DNA of 64,000 nucleotides from Capitulum mitella (lineage: Eukaryota; Arthropoda; Thecostraca; Pollicipedomorpha; Pollicipedidae), in contig CP099839.1 in the NCBI GenBank assembly GCA_030062745.1, forward strand, positions 32,780,904 through 32,844,903, written 5' to 3'. Below the pieces are notes generated by a model. It did not search any database and was not told where the DNA came from. It saw nothing but the letters and a program-made list of their open reading frames with translations. Every line of letters starts with the position of its first letter. Position 1 is the stretch's first letter. Shown here piece by piece: positions 1 to 12,900 of this stretch. The translations under genes and the position numbers were made by a program.

Positions 1-78
1 CTTTTCATTGGCTTGCATGAACATTGTTAGTAATGTGCTGCATACTGTGTGGATTGAGGATGTATCTCCATTTTGCAG

Positions 79-140
79 ACATGGGCTACATATTATTGTT
101 TTTTGTAATGAGGCCTGGATTCTACAAACGGAAATGTTGA
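79..140 (+). CDS. possible terminal exon of an upstream gene (weak)
   Basis: A pyrimidine-containing stretch ends in TTTTGCAG at 71-78. The following bases read, in one frame, as a short hydrophobic tail (MGYILLFFVMRPGFYKRKC, starting at 81) with a stop at 138-140. The surrounding 300 bases are CpG-poor, as in other intronic parts of this window. It could be the last exon of a membrane protein lying to the left, but 19 codons are too few to assign a family and chance is a real alternative. Confidence 0.2.
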
Positions 141-1631
141 ATCTTATGTTATTTTTAGTCTGGAAAGTAGTCGGTGCTAAGGATTTATCAGTGCTATTTA
201 CTTGAATGTGTACCATGTTCTGTATTCTGATCCAGATCTCATCCTGTTCATGGCATTCTTGTGTCATCATGCTACACACAGTGGCTAATATGGGGCGGCC
301 CAGATTTACGTTTTGGCGGACAAGTTGACCTGTATATTATGTTTTTATCTGATAGATAAAAACAGCATTGTGCGTCACGGCGCCTCAAAACATGGCATTG
401 GATTTAAGGCGTTCCTAGCGTCATTAGCCACATTGTTTGCCATGTAGCTACAGCGTTAACATCGTTTGCAGTTTGAAATGAAGACGCTCCATGACCGACA
501 AGCGGAACAGAAACTTAATGAACTGAACCATAGATCCCATCGATCTGCCTAAATGGTACATTTATTATTGATATCCGCATCGTCTGAGTTTTTGTGAATT
601 CGGGAGCAGGACGGGATACGATGGTCACGGAACTTGCAACAGAGGATAATAAAGTATGGGTGACAGGCGACGGGGAAGATGTGGCGCCGGCTGTCCCAGT
701 GTTCTTAAATAAACATCACATCAGTTATAGTAACAGGAGCTCATTGAGAGGAAGAATAGTGAAACATCTGACGGAACTCCTTTTATGTAAGTCATAAGAT
801 AGTTCAAATCAGTGGCGGCTCAAGGGTTCGACAGCGTGTGAGGCAACATCATACCTGAAATGTTTCCCCACGGGGAAGAAATAATGGCTGACCAGCCTGA
901 AACAGTTCTTATCCGAACTTCGCCCAACTTAATGACATCGTAGGAGTTTACTTTCGCTTTTTTGTTGTTTTATGGTCGTCATCAGAAAAGAGCAAAATCA
1001 TACGGCAGGCTCATTTTACGTCTAGCATGGCCCAGCACCTCGGCACTTATTCAACAACATGCATCAACTGTGCCAAACACTTACATATATTTGTCTGGCT
1101 CGCAACGCCTTGTAGGCTCAGTTCTTGATATGACCCATTTGCAGGAAGCTGACCACCATTCCCACTTGGCAGATTACGTGGTTTACGAATGTTCCCGTAC
1201 CTTGCCTATGTCCGCCGCCCTCGAATAACAGTGTCGTGTTATTCATTTTAATTTTGTACCACACGTTTCAGTGCAGTCCCGGAGCATTGGCCCTGTTACT
1301 TTGGAGGGGACTTTGACCTTTACTGTTGTCGGTGATGTGTGCACATTTTATTAAAGTCTTTCTCCGAAAGTGTCATTTCAGTTATTTCTTGGGCAGACAT
1401 CACTTCCAAAGAATTGGGACCCCAATGGGATACCCCTTTCGCCTGTGTTTGCCGGGCTGTGCATGCGTTGGACGCCAATCAGAAACAAAAACAGTCTCAT
1501 CCGGTTATAAAACATTTGTCATGCATAGCAAGAGGGCACAGCATGGCCTCAATTCGCATGTTGCCCATCTTGAACATTGCCAAGCCTTTTTATTTTAACT
1601 CTGACGCCCGCTTACCAAGATCCTAGCTACC
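141..1631. other. no gene recognised
   Basis: Unique-looking DNA with short chance open frames only. I see no conserved protein, RNA gene or clear tandem repeat before the TTAA MITE begins. Confidence 0.5.
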
Positions 1632-1635
1632 TTAA

Positions 1636-2833
1636 CCCTATTCCCGGCAGGGGGGTTGAATTCGCCCCCTTGGGTTTTTTGCTCGCCAATTCCAGCGTTT
1701 TTGCCGCAGCTCCAAGAAACGTGGTGATTTTTCCCAGCTATTCTTTCTACGTACTGGGACAAATTTTAGAAATTCTGTTTTGCTCAGGGGCGGAGCCAGG
1801 CAACGTTTTTGCGAGGCATCTCAGGCCATTTTTGGCCCTGTGCAAGGTAAAAGGAAAGTGACTGCCAAAAATAGCGTTTTTAAGATAGAACTTAAAACTT
1901 GATATGGCTGTGTAGCAAAATAGTTTGGCAACGTACAAACACAATTTTGTTCATCTGAGGTCACTACAACGTCAGGTCAAGGTCAAAAGTCAAAATTTAG
2001 TTTTGTGGCAAATATATTGCCGCTGTTTTTTTTTTTAAATGCCAAACCCGGAATATATCTGACGTAGAACGGTGTTCTCTACTTGTGTATCAAGTTTCAG
2101 CTTGATATCAGATCGGGTCATGGAGCTATGACCTAGAACGTCAGTGGGCGTACCCTATATCACAACAGCCGTAAAATGGAATTTTTGAAATAGGGCAAAT
2201 TAAAATGATTGCAAATGTTTACAGATAGTATTAAATACACACAAGATTATTTCAAATGACTCCAAGATCACTGGGGGTCATTTAAAGTCAAAGTTGATCT
2301 GAAGAGCATGTGACCATGACAGTTCCCCCTTTTTCACGTCCCTGGAACTGCCTATGCTAATATTATACTAGCACTGCAATACGATTCGTACTCCTTTAGC
2401 ATAACATGACTAGCAGAAACCAAAAAAGCGCTTTTCCTTCTTTTGTTCATTCATGTGTTGAAAAACTAATCCCCCATTTTCGAAACTCTGTGAACGCCTA
2501 TGATTTTCCTAAAATTTCAGATGTGTGTACCACTGGTAAAAGCGTCATCCATAATCTCTCGATTCATGCCAATTTCATCGACATCGGTCCATAAACAACG
2601 GAGTTATAAGAAGTCCAAAAGTACTCCCATTTTGACATTTTTGCCCGCCTGTATCCACCCCTTTCAAAATTTTGGAAAGTTCTTTTTTAATCCTAGTTGA
2701 CGTCATGGCAAATCGGTTGCCGTTTGTTGCCATGAAATCGGATGAGTAGTTCTCGAGATTTCGTTGGGGGGCCGAATCCGCCCCCCCCCCCGTCCGGGAA
2801 TCGGCCATACCGTTTAGCCCTCCGGAAATAGGG
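1636..2833 (+). mobile_element. TTAA-flanked MITE, copy 1 (full length)
   Basis: A 1198-bp non-coding element flanked on both sides by TTAA (1632-1635 and 2834-2837). It starts CCCTATTCCCGG and ends CCGGAAATAGGG, so the ends are inverted repeats beginning with CCC. TTAA target duplication plus CCC termini is the hallmark of piggyBac-type elements; assignment to that superfamily is inference because no transposase is present. Further copies lie at 7791-8449, 19064-19377, 38008-39206 (inverted), about 52690-53460 (inverted) and 53924-55143. The middle holds TCAAGGTCA at about 1976-1984, a site type bound by FTZ-F1/ERR receptors. Confidence 0.8.
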
Positions 2834-3519
2834 TTAATGGGCACAACCATGCTATGTATGTCTGGGAACCATGATATCCTTGATCCATGACCACAGCTAG
2901 CTTAATCATAGCTCTCACATACTCCAGGTCTCATTCTCAGGTCGGTTGAAGCGCTATTACTACCACTGCTACTGCAGGCAAAAAAATGACACTTAACACT
3001 ATCTGTAACAGTTCCACGGTTCGAATCCACCTGGAACAGACAAGTTGACACCGAACGCAGACACTTTCATTAACGTGCAGTCATGCGCGGAAACGGCGCT
3101 CAATGATCAATTTGCCAGACGCGCCAAAATCAGTATCAAACAGCGCGCTGCGAATTTTATATGGCAGCCGTGTGAGGGACTCCTTATCGAGAGTTTTCCC
3201 CAATGGCCTTCGAATGAGAATTAATGGTCTTCGTCAAAGGGATGTGCCTTAATTTTCTCAAAATAATGAACAGGTTGAGCCGCCATCGATGTTCTGCTTT
3301 TTTAAGAATTGTGATCTATCATCTTGATAAAAAATTGATAGGAATAATCAGACGCAAACAATATTGGTACAACTCAGCACTACAGGTGAGGCAGTTCCTC
3401 TTCTGCCTCAATGGGAGAACCGACACTGGTTCATGTATTTTTTTTTTTTTTACTTCCGAGAGAAATATTCGCCTCCGCCTCCGCTTCAGCCAAAAGTAAA
3501 ATCAAGCCCGGACCATGCG

Positions 3520-3532
3520 AGGTCAATGACCT
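3520..3532. promoter_or_regulatory. perfect IR1 nuclear-receptor palindrome
   Basis: AGGTCAATGACCT is a perfect inverted repeat of AGGTCA with a 1-bp spacer. This is the consensus site for the ecdysone receptor heterodimer EcR/USP in arthropods and is also used by some other receptors. The sequence match is exact; function in vivo is not shown. Confidence 0.4.
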
Positions 3533-3689
3533 GGGACGTCGCTTCCGGCCGTCTGCGAAGGCCAGTTTTGTCGGAAATGTCGGGACATCACCATTTTGCG
3601 AAAATATATGACACTCACGAGGCAATTTGGGGTCATACTACGTGGGAACAGACCACACTTATGAGTTCCGCTAAATTCGTATCCGTTTG

Positions 3690-3712
3690 AGGTCACCCGA
3701 GGTCAGTGACCT
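3690..3712. promoter_or_regulatory. composite DR4 + IR1 nuclear-receptor site
   Basis: AGGTCA, four bases, AGGTCA (DR4), and the second AGGTCA is also the left half of a perfect IR1, AGGTCAGTGACCT at 3700-3712. Three receptor half-sites therefore overlap in 23 bases, 168 bp from the IR1 at 3520. The pattern is clear; binding is inferred. Confidence 0.4.
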
Positions 3713-5322
3713 CTGAAGACCATTTTGACCTCCGGTCGACTAGGGTATTTTGATGCGCTGATTTAGACATCGTTATTTTGAACCAATCTCACTCATTCAT
3801 GTTCATTTTATGGCCGCCAAACGCTTGAGATTCTATATCGTTCCAAACGGCCACAGCATTTGGCCTGACCTAGCCTGTGTCACTGAATGGAAGAAGTCAT
3901 GAAAGGTGCCATTAGATTTACAACGTTGTAATGAGTCCTTGCTTCTTTTCCTGTGTCTTCAAGTGTAAAGCGTTTTGTTTTGTAGCCCTCAGAACAGTAC
4001 GCTTCGCGATTTTCACCAGTCTCGGATCATTGCCCTGACCTCGGAGGTCGCTGGTTGACCTAAAACATAACAAACGAATACCATTACATTCGTCTTATGA
4101 CGAGCAACACGACTTTGTGTTCCGCGGCTCTAGCTCAATTAGGGGCCAGTCGCTACGGCGCGCGTTACCCTCATGCACCATCGAAGTTGTAGAAATGCTG
4201 TGCATTGGCGAAGGACAAAACATATCAAAATGACCCAAAGGTGGATATTGATGTTATGCATGTATTCCATGTGACAATGTTTTCATATGATACGCAGATT
4301 TCGTATATCTTGGAATAAATCGGGGTTAGTAAGCATACAGATGAAATCAGGTTGATAAATGATCTCCGTTGTTCCATCGAGTTGTCATTACAAAGTGGTC
4401 ATTGTGTTATCAACAATATTACATATTTTTGTGTGAATTTAAAAGAAATCGAAACAGGTAAAACCAGTTGACGCTGGCTAAAAAATATTCATGGTCAGTG
4501 GGAAATTTGACCTGAAAAGGTCAACTTTTGCGGAAACACATTCCTTGTTTTCTTTGAAAGAGGAAACACATTCCTCCTCTTTCTTATGATCTGTAGTTTT
4601 GTCCTAACATTTTTGATCATAGTTACAATGGCATACGTAGTTGGCTGTCGGTCTTGAACTTAGGTTTTCAATGACTTGTATCTCATGACCTAACCTCACG
4701 AGTTTATGAATCCGAGAATCGAAATCAGGGTCCAGAACAACTCCTGTCATCAGTTTTGAGCGAAACGTGAGAGGGTATGATGAAGTTGTCTTGGTGATAT
4801 GTCCCTTCGGTGACGTCCAAATGCCAAAATGAGTGAAAAGGACTATGTTCTGAGCCATGGGAAGGCCATTTGGACACTCGCACCATCAGATATTGTTTTG
4901 GTTATGGACAGACAACATACCAAGCGTATTATCCGTGGAATAAAAATTTAAGAACGGAAATCATGGTGAGGTGACACGGCGACCTATGTCTCAGGTCACG
5001 AGGCCATTCTTTTCCGAATTGACAGGCGGATTTTCTTTTCGTGTTTGTATTGCTGGAATCTTTGCGATCTCGAAAATGTATAAGTTGAAAATATTTTCAG
5101 TATTTTTCTTGGTGCTACCGCGCTCAGAACGTGCCAGTGTTACACCAAGATCCTAAAAACGTTTCGTTGCATACCTCGTGACCCGTAGACAAGAGAGAGC
5201 TAATATTGTGCCAGGCGGACTCGACGTACCAGATAACCCCGGAACAAATTCTCAGCGCAACCTGAAACATGGAGAGTGTAGGTCGTGCTGCGCTCGGTGG
5301 GGGGGGGGGGTACTTGGGTTAA

Positions 5323-5690
5323 AATGGCAAACGCAAAAATGGCGAATGCCTTTTTGGCGAATTTCTTCTTCGCCAATGCTGGATGGCGAATACTAAACGG
5401 CGACATGTAAAATGGCGACATGCTAAAATGACGAACTGCAAAATGGCGAATGCCCAAATGGCGACGTGTAAAAATGGTGACATGCCAAAATAGCGAACGG
5501 CTTAATGGCGAACGGTTACATGGCGACGTGTCAAAAAGGCGACATGTCAAAATGGTGAACGGCTAAATGGCGACGTGTAAAAAAGGCGACATACCAAAAT
5601 GGCGAACGGTTAATTGGCGAACGGCCGAATGGCAACGTGTAAAAAGTCAACACGTAAAAATGCTGAACGGATATATGGCGAAACGGCCGA
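5323..5690. repeat. foldback element, left arm (TGGCGA minisatellite)
   Basis: About 25 degenerate units built on AAATGGCGACATG and AAATGGCGAACGG, roughly 13-15 bp each. The array is the reverse complement in kind of the array at 6316-6742. The outermost units of the two arms align best, including a shared GGCGAATGCC and GCCAATGCTG block, so the two arms form one large inverted repeat. Such tandem-repeat arms are typical of foldback (FB/Galileo-like) transposons. Confidence 0.7.
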
Positions 5691-6315
5691 TAAATGCATA
5701 AATGAACACGGCCGCCCTGCGCCAGGACAGCCCCGTGGTGAGTTGCTAGCTGCTCACTTTATGATAATGAGCCTCCTCCGGGACTCGAAGCCGGTGCCAC
5801 GGGACCTGAGTGATCTTATCCCCAGGACTTCAGGTAGTTAGTTTGAAGTTGCATACGACGTCCTCCACCTGTTTTCTCAGCACCCAGCATTGCGGCCGGA
5901 ATCAAATTCGAATGGCAATCGATAGCCCTCGTCACTACCAATCCCCTCCCCCAAAACAGCATCATGGATTTTGGCCTGTGTCACGTGACAGATTAGCAGC
6001 GAGGCGTGGAAGAGTCGTCAAAATTGTCCGCCCACCCCACCCCTTTCTCTCTTGTTCGTCACGTCAGGGGTCCACGGAGCTAAGACACTGTCCGGCCCGG
6101 ACTGTGGAGACTGCTTCAGTGCAGCCTTGCGCATAGTCAGTAGCAATCCGGTACTAGTGCTAGCAGTCCCATCAGGCTGCCGTAGCTACGAGGACCATCA
6201 GTCAGTGAGTTGCACAACTGGAGGATGGGTTTCAGACACAGGCAGCAAGGTCCGCTTGACATTAATCTGAGCCCACGCCTATTTACCTAATCAGTTCGGG
6301 TCTGATTTACATTAA
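5691..6315. mobile_element. centre of foldback-type element
   Basis: About 625 bp between the two inverted arms. No transposase or other conserved protein is visible; the open frames are short. A tRNA-like GACTCGAAGCCGG motif occurs near 5784. I treat the whole span 5323-6742 as one non-autonomous foldback-like element. Confidence 0.5.
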
Positions 6316-6742
6316 GAAATGCCGTCATTTTGTCATTCGCATTTTTCCCTTCGCCATTTTTGCATGTCGCCATTTTGCATGGTGTCATTTTGCCGTTTGC
6401 CGTTCAACCATTTGTCATCTTATCCGCCAGCTTGGCATGTCGCCTTTTTCACGTGCCATATTTTTACCGTTCGCCATTTTGGCATTTTGCCTTTTTTACA
6501 TGCCGCCATTGGGCCGTTCGCCATTTTAACATGTCGCCATTTAAACCTGTCGCCATTTCGACGTTCGCCATTTCGTCAGTCGCCATTTTAGCGTGCCGTC
6601 ATTTTTACATGTCGTCATTTTGCCGCCCTTCTCTTGGCCAGACGCCATTTTAACGTGTCGTCTTTTTCCGTGTCGTTATTCAGCATTGGCCACGCGGCAT
6701 TCGCCGACAAGGTATTCGCCAGTTTTACATTTCGCCATTTTG
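6316..6742. repeat. foldback element, right arm (TCGCCATTT minisatellite)
   Basis: Degenerate tandem units of the type TCGCCATTTTACATG and CGTTCGCCATTTT, the opposite strand of the left arm. The arm ends 118 bp upstream of the DCAKD start codon and 97 bp upstream of its 5' UTR acceptor, so it sits in the promoter or a 5' UTR intron of that gene. Translations of this stretch give repeated CRHF/VRHF-like peptides, which are artefacts of the repeat. Confidence 0.7.
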
Positions 6743-6859
6743 TTCGGACACCGAATGGGAGACACCATCATGTGTGGAAATCAAAGATCGGAGGTATTCC
6801 ATCCAGGCATACGTAATCCCTGCTGTATGTGTCTTGCAGGTTACAATACGTGTACAGCA

Positions 6860-6971
6860 ATGTTTTTGGTTGGCTTGACTGGTGGCATTGCAACAGGGAA
6901 GAGCACAGTGTCCATGATGATACAAGAACAAGGGATTCCAGTCGTGGATGCCGACGTCATAGCACGGAGAG
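6860..6971 (+). CDS. DCAKD: DCAKD coding exon 1
   Basis: Carries the start ATG and the whole P-loop (Walker A). Ends after GCACGGAGAG with donor GTGTGT at 6972, phase 1. An acceptor TCTTGCAG ending at 6839 gives a 20-base 5' UTR in this exon. Confidence 0.92.
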
Positions 6972-9900
6972 GTGTGTCCGCCGTCCTCCATCGAATGACA
7001 TATTTGCTTGTGCAAATGTGTTGCAAATGTGTTTGTGCAAGTGAGGTTTTGTCTGGTATTCAGGCCACGACAATTGGTAAAAAGTCACCCAGAGACTGTG
7101 GAACTGGCCAAAACCAATTTTTTGATATGTTCCGAAAGCAACATTTATCGTTTCGCGCAATCTGCGATTACCTCGCACCGATATTGCTTCTCAGCACTCG
7201 TAATTGATTTGATTATTTGTACCTGCGCCCATAACAGCAGTGTTGTTGGTAAAGCAAAGTGAGCATGTGTTCTGAGAAGGCCCGCTCTTGAGGGGCCCAG
7301 CTTGAGAGGGCGTTATTGGACCAACAGGCGTTCCAGTTCCCAGAACTGTGAGTGAAGGAGCCAGGGGTACGGGAAGGAAATGCCCCCCCCACACACACAC
7401 ACACACTCGGCCGCCAGGCTGCTGAGCTTGATGTGTTCACAGTCTGCTGTCGCCGCCGATCAGCTCGCAACTCGAAAGATTATCCGCTGAGCACAGTTTG
7501 CTGTCATTGCTGACGAGGTGGCAACTCAAAAAATGACTCGCTGGAGCTAACGATGTTATCGATGCTATCGGTCTCACTTAATGGCGAAAAGGAGCTGGAA
7601 TACAGACGATAAATCTGTGCTGGCAGCACGATTCGGGAGTAATGGGAAATATTGGTAAACATTTGGCCGTCGTAGGTCAACGAAGGCCATTTGGAGAAAG
7701 CGAATGATACGTGACGATTCAGGCCAGTGTCCTCTTTGATCGCAGGTATACAGCTAAAATTTGGTATTTGATCAGACACACTCCCTTTAACCCTTTTCCC
7801 CGCAGGGGGCTGAATCCTCCCCCCTTGGGTTTTTGCTTCCCAATTCCAGGCTTTTAAACGCAGCTTCACGGAACTTGGTGACTTTTCCTGTCGATTCTTT
7901 CTACGTACTGCGACAAAATTTCAAAATTCCGTTTTGCTCAGAGGCGGAGGCAGGCAACGTTTTTGGGAGGCACCTCAGACCATTTTTGCCTTGTTGAGCG
8001 TAAAAGGAAAATGGCTGCCAAAATTAGCGTTTTTTGAGATAGAACTTAAAAGTTTATATGGCTGTAAAGGTTAATAGTGGGGCCACGTGCAAATATAATT
8101 TTTATTCAAGTATAATTTTGTTCATGTGAGGTCACTTAACAAGGTCAGGTCAAGGTCGGAAGTCAAAATTTGGTTTTATGGTAATAATTTCGGTGCTATT
8201 TTTTGAAATGCCAAACCCGGAACGAATATGACGTAGGAGGATACCCTCCATTTCTGTATCAACTGTCAGCTTGATATCAGGTCGTGTAACGGAGTTATGA
8301 CCTAAAATGTCAGTGCGCTTACCCTATATCACAATAGCCGTAAAATGGAATTTTTGAAATAGAGTAAATTTAAATGATTGAAAACTTTGGTGCTTATTCC
8401 GTGTATTTACGAGTTCCTCAGCCGCTTTGGCCTTTCTGCTTCCAGAGGGTTAAGAGTCATCCATGACCCTGGACCGACCAGTTCAGTTAGCTGTCTGCAT
8501 TTCATTACAGTCACTGCTTCTGGTTTATCAGGTGGTTCACAGCCGAGACTGGGAATGAATGACACTGCGGTCGGGCCATATCTTGCCTTTTTATGCTGGA
8601 GAGTTTGTCATTTCAGATCGCGGACTATTCGGCGAATGACTCCTGGCAGTACATTAGTCGCCCAAACGACTTCAACCACATCTTGAAACACTGCCAGCTC
8701 TCGTCGTTACGACACTGTGTATCTGGAAAGGCTAAATCACCTTCTGGAGCAGAAGCAGCGCGAAATGACCTGAAGAAGTCTTTTGCTGATGTCAGTGCAG
8801 CCAGCGTCAAATCTGTGGCTGTCATCAGGGACTAAAAAGAAGCTTAACATTATGTTTTTTTGTCTCGATGGAGAAGTCCCTGGTGGTTTCACATTTTGCA
8901 GACCAGGGGCGATGAACTTAGCTTGTTTTATGGCTGACGCTCTGTGCATTCTGAAGCTAAGGCTGTTATAATTTTCAGTCAATCCCGCCTTGGATAAAAA
9001 ATGCAGATAGTAGTTTTCTAGCGTTGTCCAATAGACCCAATGGGAAATAGGCAGTGCTAAGCCTAAGGTCATCTCAGCTACCGAAGAAACCAACTCGGGG
9101 ATAATCAAAGACTAAGAGAACTGGGAATGCTTTTAACCGTGTCTGTGTTTAAATTTTACATGTGTCGAAGCCAACTGAGCGGCATACATGTTTCCTGGAG
9201 TCAGCCAGCGATGAGTTCGCGCTGGTTAATGAGGAACTCTGTGGCATAAAAAAGTAGGACATGGCCCGACTGCAGGGCCCAGGCTTCTGTCAGCCTGATA
9301 AAACAGAAGCAGTGACTGGTCTGAAATGCAGATACCTAAAGTGCACGAGTCTGTGCAAGGTCGTAGATTCTGACCTTCTGGAAGCAGAAAAGTCGGAGAG
9401 GCTGCTGTCATTCGCGGAGAGATGAATAAGCTCCTAGGTTTCCAAACACTGCGGGACCTCGTGCACGACCTGGCAGATATAAATGGTGGACAAAAGCAAG
9501 GCGTGGCGTTGTCGCAGGAGCCCACTGAGAGAATACACGAGGAAAGAAAACTCCAGAATTGACTCCAGAATTGGGCGCAAGTGGTGGAATAATGTCATAA
9601 ATTCTACTGTCTTAACAAATCTGACTACACTAGACAGCTCGTGGTGCTGTCATGATGACGTGAACAGGATAAAAGCCGAGGGTATCTTTGTAGTGTATAG
9701 TCGATGCTGTATTTGGGTGTGGAAAGTAACATTGAAGTAAACTAAATCTTTATTCATGTAGTGTGGAAATAGTTCGTAAATGAGGAGCCAACAGCCTTTT
9801 AATCATTTGATTTCTAATACATACCTAGGCAATTTCGCCCGTGGTGACTGCAATGCGCTAAACATGCGTGGCACCAAATACCTTTCAAACTTTGGACGGT

Positions 9901-12900
9901 AGGCGCAAAATGATTTTATCGGCCGCAAATTCTTAAAATCAGTTTCCATTCTAGCTTCTCGTGGTAGAAAGGGATGCAAGTGGCGCAAACATTTCAGCGA
10001 AACTTTCGTAAGACGAACACCCTAGTATTGACCTCTTCCGATCCTGATCTGCCCTCGCTGGCCTGTCATCACGCTGTGATGATGCGGCCTGAACACGCTA
10101 AATCCTAAATTACCATCACCAGACGGCCCTCACGGACACCGCTGTACACAGACTAGGCCCCCGGTACAGACTTTAAAATGACGTCAGACTTTTTAGATGG
10201 AACGTAACGTCGTTGCAGGATACGTTCGATACGTCCAAGGAGTACATGCAAAAAAGTATCGCTTCTCATCATGTTCTCTAGCACCGCCCCTGTTCGTGCA
10301 TTTGTATGCGTAGGAGGTTATGTTTTGCGTAACTCGTGGCTTGGCATTTTCTGTAGAAAAATATTTGAAAAGATTGTCGACCACCTGGACCACCCGGGAA
10401 TAGATCATTGTAGGATGTACTGCACAGTCACGATCTGAACCGGTCTACCACACACTGATAGCACTGAGTCTTGCGATTCAGAAAATACTTTGTTAGTACT
10501 GGTCATGTGACGGATGACGCCACAGGTCACATGAAACGCATAACACGACGTTGGAAAAAATTGACATTGGTTCGTACATCATGCCATCGGCAGTGCCGGT
10601 CTTAGAACCTTCAGCTAAGTATCAAACAAAAGGTTACAAGCTCCTGCATCAGAAGCATGCCGAAATGCCTAAAAAAATGTCGGGTGACGGTCAGCCTAGG
10701 TCAGGTGAAATGTTGGTCTTACTTTACATGCCAAAGATCGATACTTGCTCGCAGCCGTTCTAATCCGCGTGAGAAAAAGGACGGGAGTGAAGCCTGATGA
10801 TCAGTTTTGTATTGCCTGCTTTTTATTGAGTCATTGTCAGTCTACGTCAGATCAGATAAAGCTGTATTACTCTTCCTGACAAAGAGCAATAATTACTCGC
10901 TGTGATTCTTAACTGTGTCAGGTACAGAACTGAAATGACATCTCGCGACAATTAAATCGGCTCCGTCTGCTCTTTATCGGGTCAAGGACCCGGGCCCGGT
11001 CAGGGCAGATGGTCGCTTTTCTTGTTCCGGCTAGGAGCAATAATTGCTCGATACTGTTATTGAACGATTTTCCATAGACTATGTTGTATTTCTTTTTGTT
11101 TTGATGTACCTATGACGTGACCTGATTTGACCTCACTTTGCCTATGGTGAACCTTGCTAAGGAGCGCATATATATTTGCTTGTCTGGCTTGAACAACGGG
11201 GAAGGTCAGCCGCAACCAGTTCTGTCACCCACAATGCAAACCAGTCGAATCATATGCATATGAATAAGCATGACCTGTAATGTTGATTTGTCACGGCTGT
11301 TTTTTTTGACGGGGGGGGGGCGTTTCCTGTGTGAGCCAAATAATCCATGCATTACATTCGCGAATATTATTGAAAAAAATCGAAGTATGATCGCGCCACC
11401 GCCCGAAGAGACGAACACATGCATGCGTGGGTTCACTTATGATGTTATGTCTCCATGATCTGACCTAGCATGGCAATGGTTTTGATGTCAAAATGTGTAA
11501 AATTGACTGATGAACAGGTACTGGAAGTTGGGTTGGGCTGTGACGGTTCCGAAGCTGCTCCCGAAAAACCGAGGGGGCGCCCAATTTGACACCCCCCGGG
11601 CGGTGCCGAGTTAAACACTAACTTACGAAGAAAATATTAGTATGTTAACAAGAGTGACAAGAAGCAGACATTCAGAAAACCAGGAGTCCCTTAACAGTGA
11701 AAAAGCGGACGCTGGAGACGCCGCCTCTAGCGCAGATCATAACTCGGGACTGACGGCCACGCCACCGCAGAGGATGTCTGCTACGGCGACCCAGGACACG
11801 CGTCTGTTGGTGAAGATGATGCAGGCACAGTAGCAGGTGCTGCTGTCGGTTCTGCAAGAGCAACAGAAGATGCAGGTTGAAATGCAGAAGAAGAGCCGGC
11901 AGCTCGGCAACAAGTGATATTGGTGAGCCAGAGTCCGGCGAGTCTTCAGTCACGTCAACGACCAATGATTAACCCTGCTAAGATTCTGACATCATCGCTG
12001 CCGGACAAAGCGCAATGCGACATGTGCACGTAGCAGCAGCGAATCTGGCGGTGAGATATCTTGCAGTTCGCCCAGATGTCTGATTGGGATGTGGTGAGCA
12101 CTGTCGCCAGTATTCGATTGCAGTGTGGCGAGAAAATGAAGCGGGTTATAGAGGCGCAGTATGGCTTCCAAGCAGGGAAGGGAAGGGAGTAAGGGAAGGC
12201 CTTGCGGTGATCGAGACGTTATATGCCGTGAAGGACATCGTCAGAACCTCCAACTCTGCTTGAAAGAAATCTAAATTCCACCAACTGGAGCAACGCGCAG
12301 GCGAGGCTAGAAAGGATTTTGTGCATCGCTGTGAACAACAGGCCCTCGAGTGCGACTTCCGCTGTCCACACTCCCAAAGTGACCTTAGTGAGGAGCAAAT
12401 CAAGGGCCGGGTGCTGGTTGGCTTGAACAGTGAACTGCTGAAGCTGAATCTCTACCAGAACTTCGACAAGTACATGTCGCTGGAGGAATTTATCAGTCAT
12501 ATTGAGGCATTCGAGTCTGCTGCAGCCTCAGCACTGAACAAGGTCCGAGACCTGGAGGTGAGATGCATGGAAGCCGACAGCTTGCCCTCTGCACTGGAAG
12601 AGGCTGCTGATGGAGATACGGCCATGCTAGCCGCACTGCAGGTTACCGACAGAAAGACCAGGGCAGAAAGCAGAAATCTGTGTTCCGCAGCGACATAAGT
12701 CGTGGTCGTAACAAACCCCGTGAAAGCGGTACGGAAAAAGGTACGGGGAGTCACCAAACGAAATTGCGTGCTTTCCGGACGGCGAGGCCATAGCAGAGTC
12801 CATTGTCGTCAGCGGGTGAACGCCATGGCCACCAGGATGATACCTGACTTTGCTGATGAGGAGGGTGATAACCGCGTTCGCTGGTCGGTCAACAGATTGA

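Larger units (their letters stand above)
2838..5322. other. no gene; scattered AGGTCA-type motifs
   Basis: No protein-coding region recognised. The stretch 3480-4070 is rich in AGGTCA and TGACCT hexamers, including two perfect IR1 palindromes described separately. A B-box-like GGTTCGAATCC lies at about 3018-3028 without a convincing A box. Confidence 0.5.

Noticed and set aside
3014-3040. tRNA-like T-arm GGTTCGAATCC with GTTCCA/TGGAAC stem
   Set aside because: No A box, anticodon arm or acceptor stem at the right distance upstream; not enough for a tRNA or a tRNA-derived SINE call.
5765-5812. tRNA-like GACTCGAAGCCGG on either strand
   Set aside because: Cannot fold a full cloverleaf by eye; lies in the centre of a foldback element.
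6319-7207. Long plus-strand frames with repeated CRHF/VRHF peptides
   Set aside because: Translation of the TCGCCATTT minisatellite; the 204-codon frame runs through the array into DCAKD exon 1 and past its donor.
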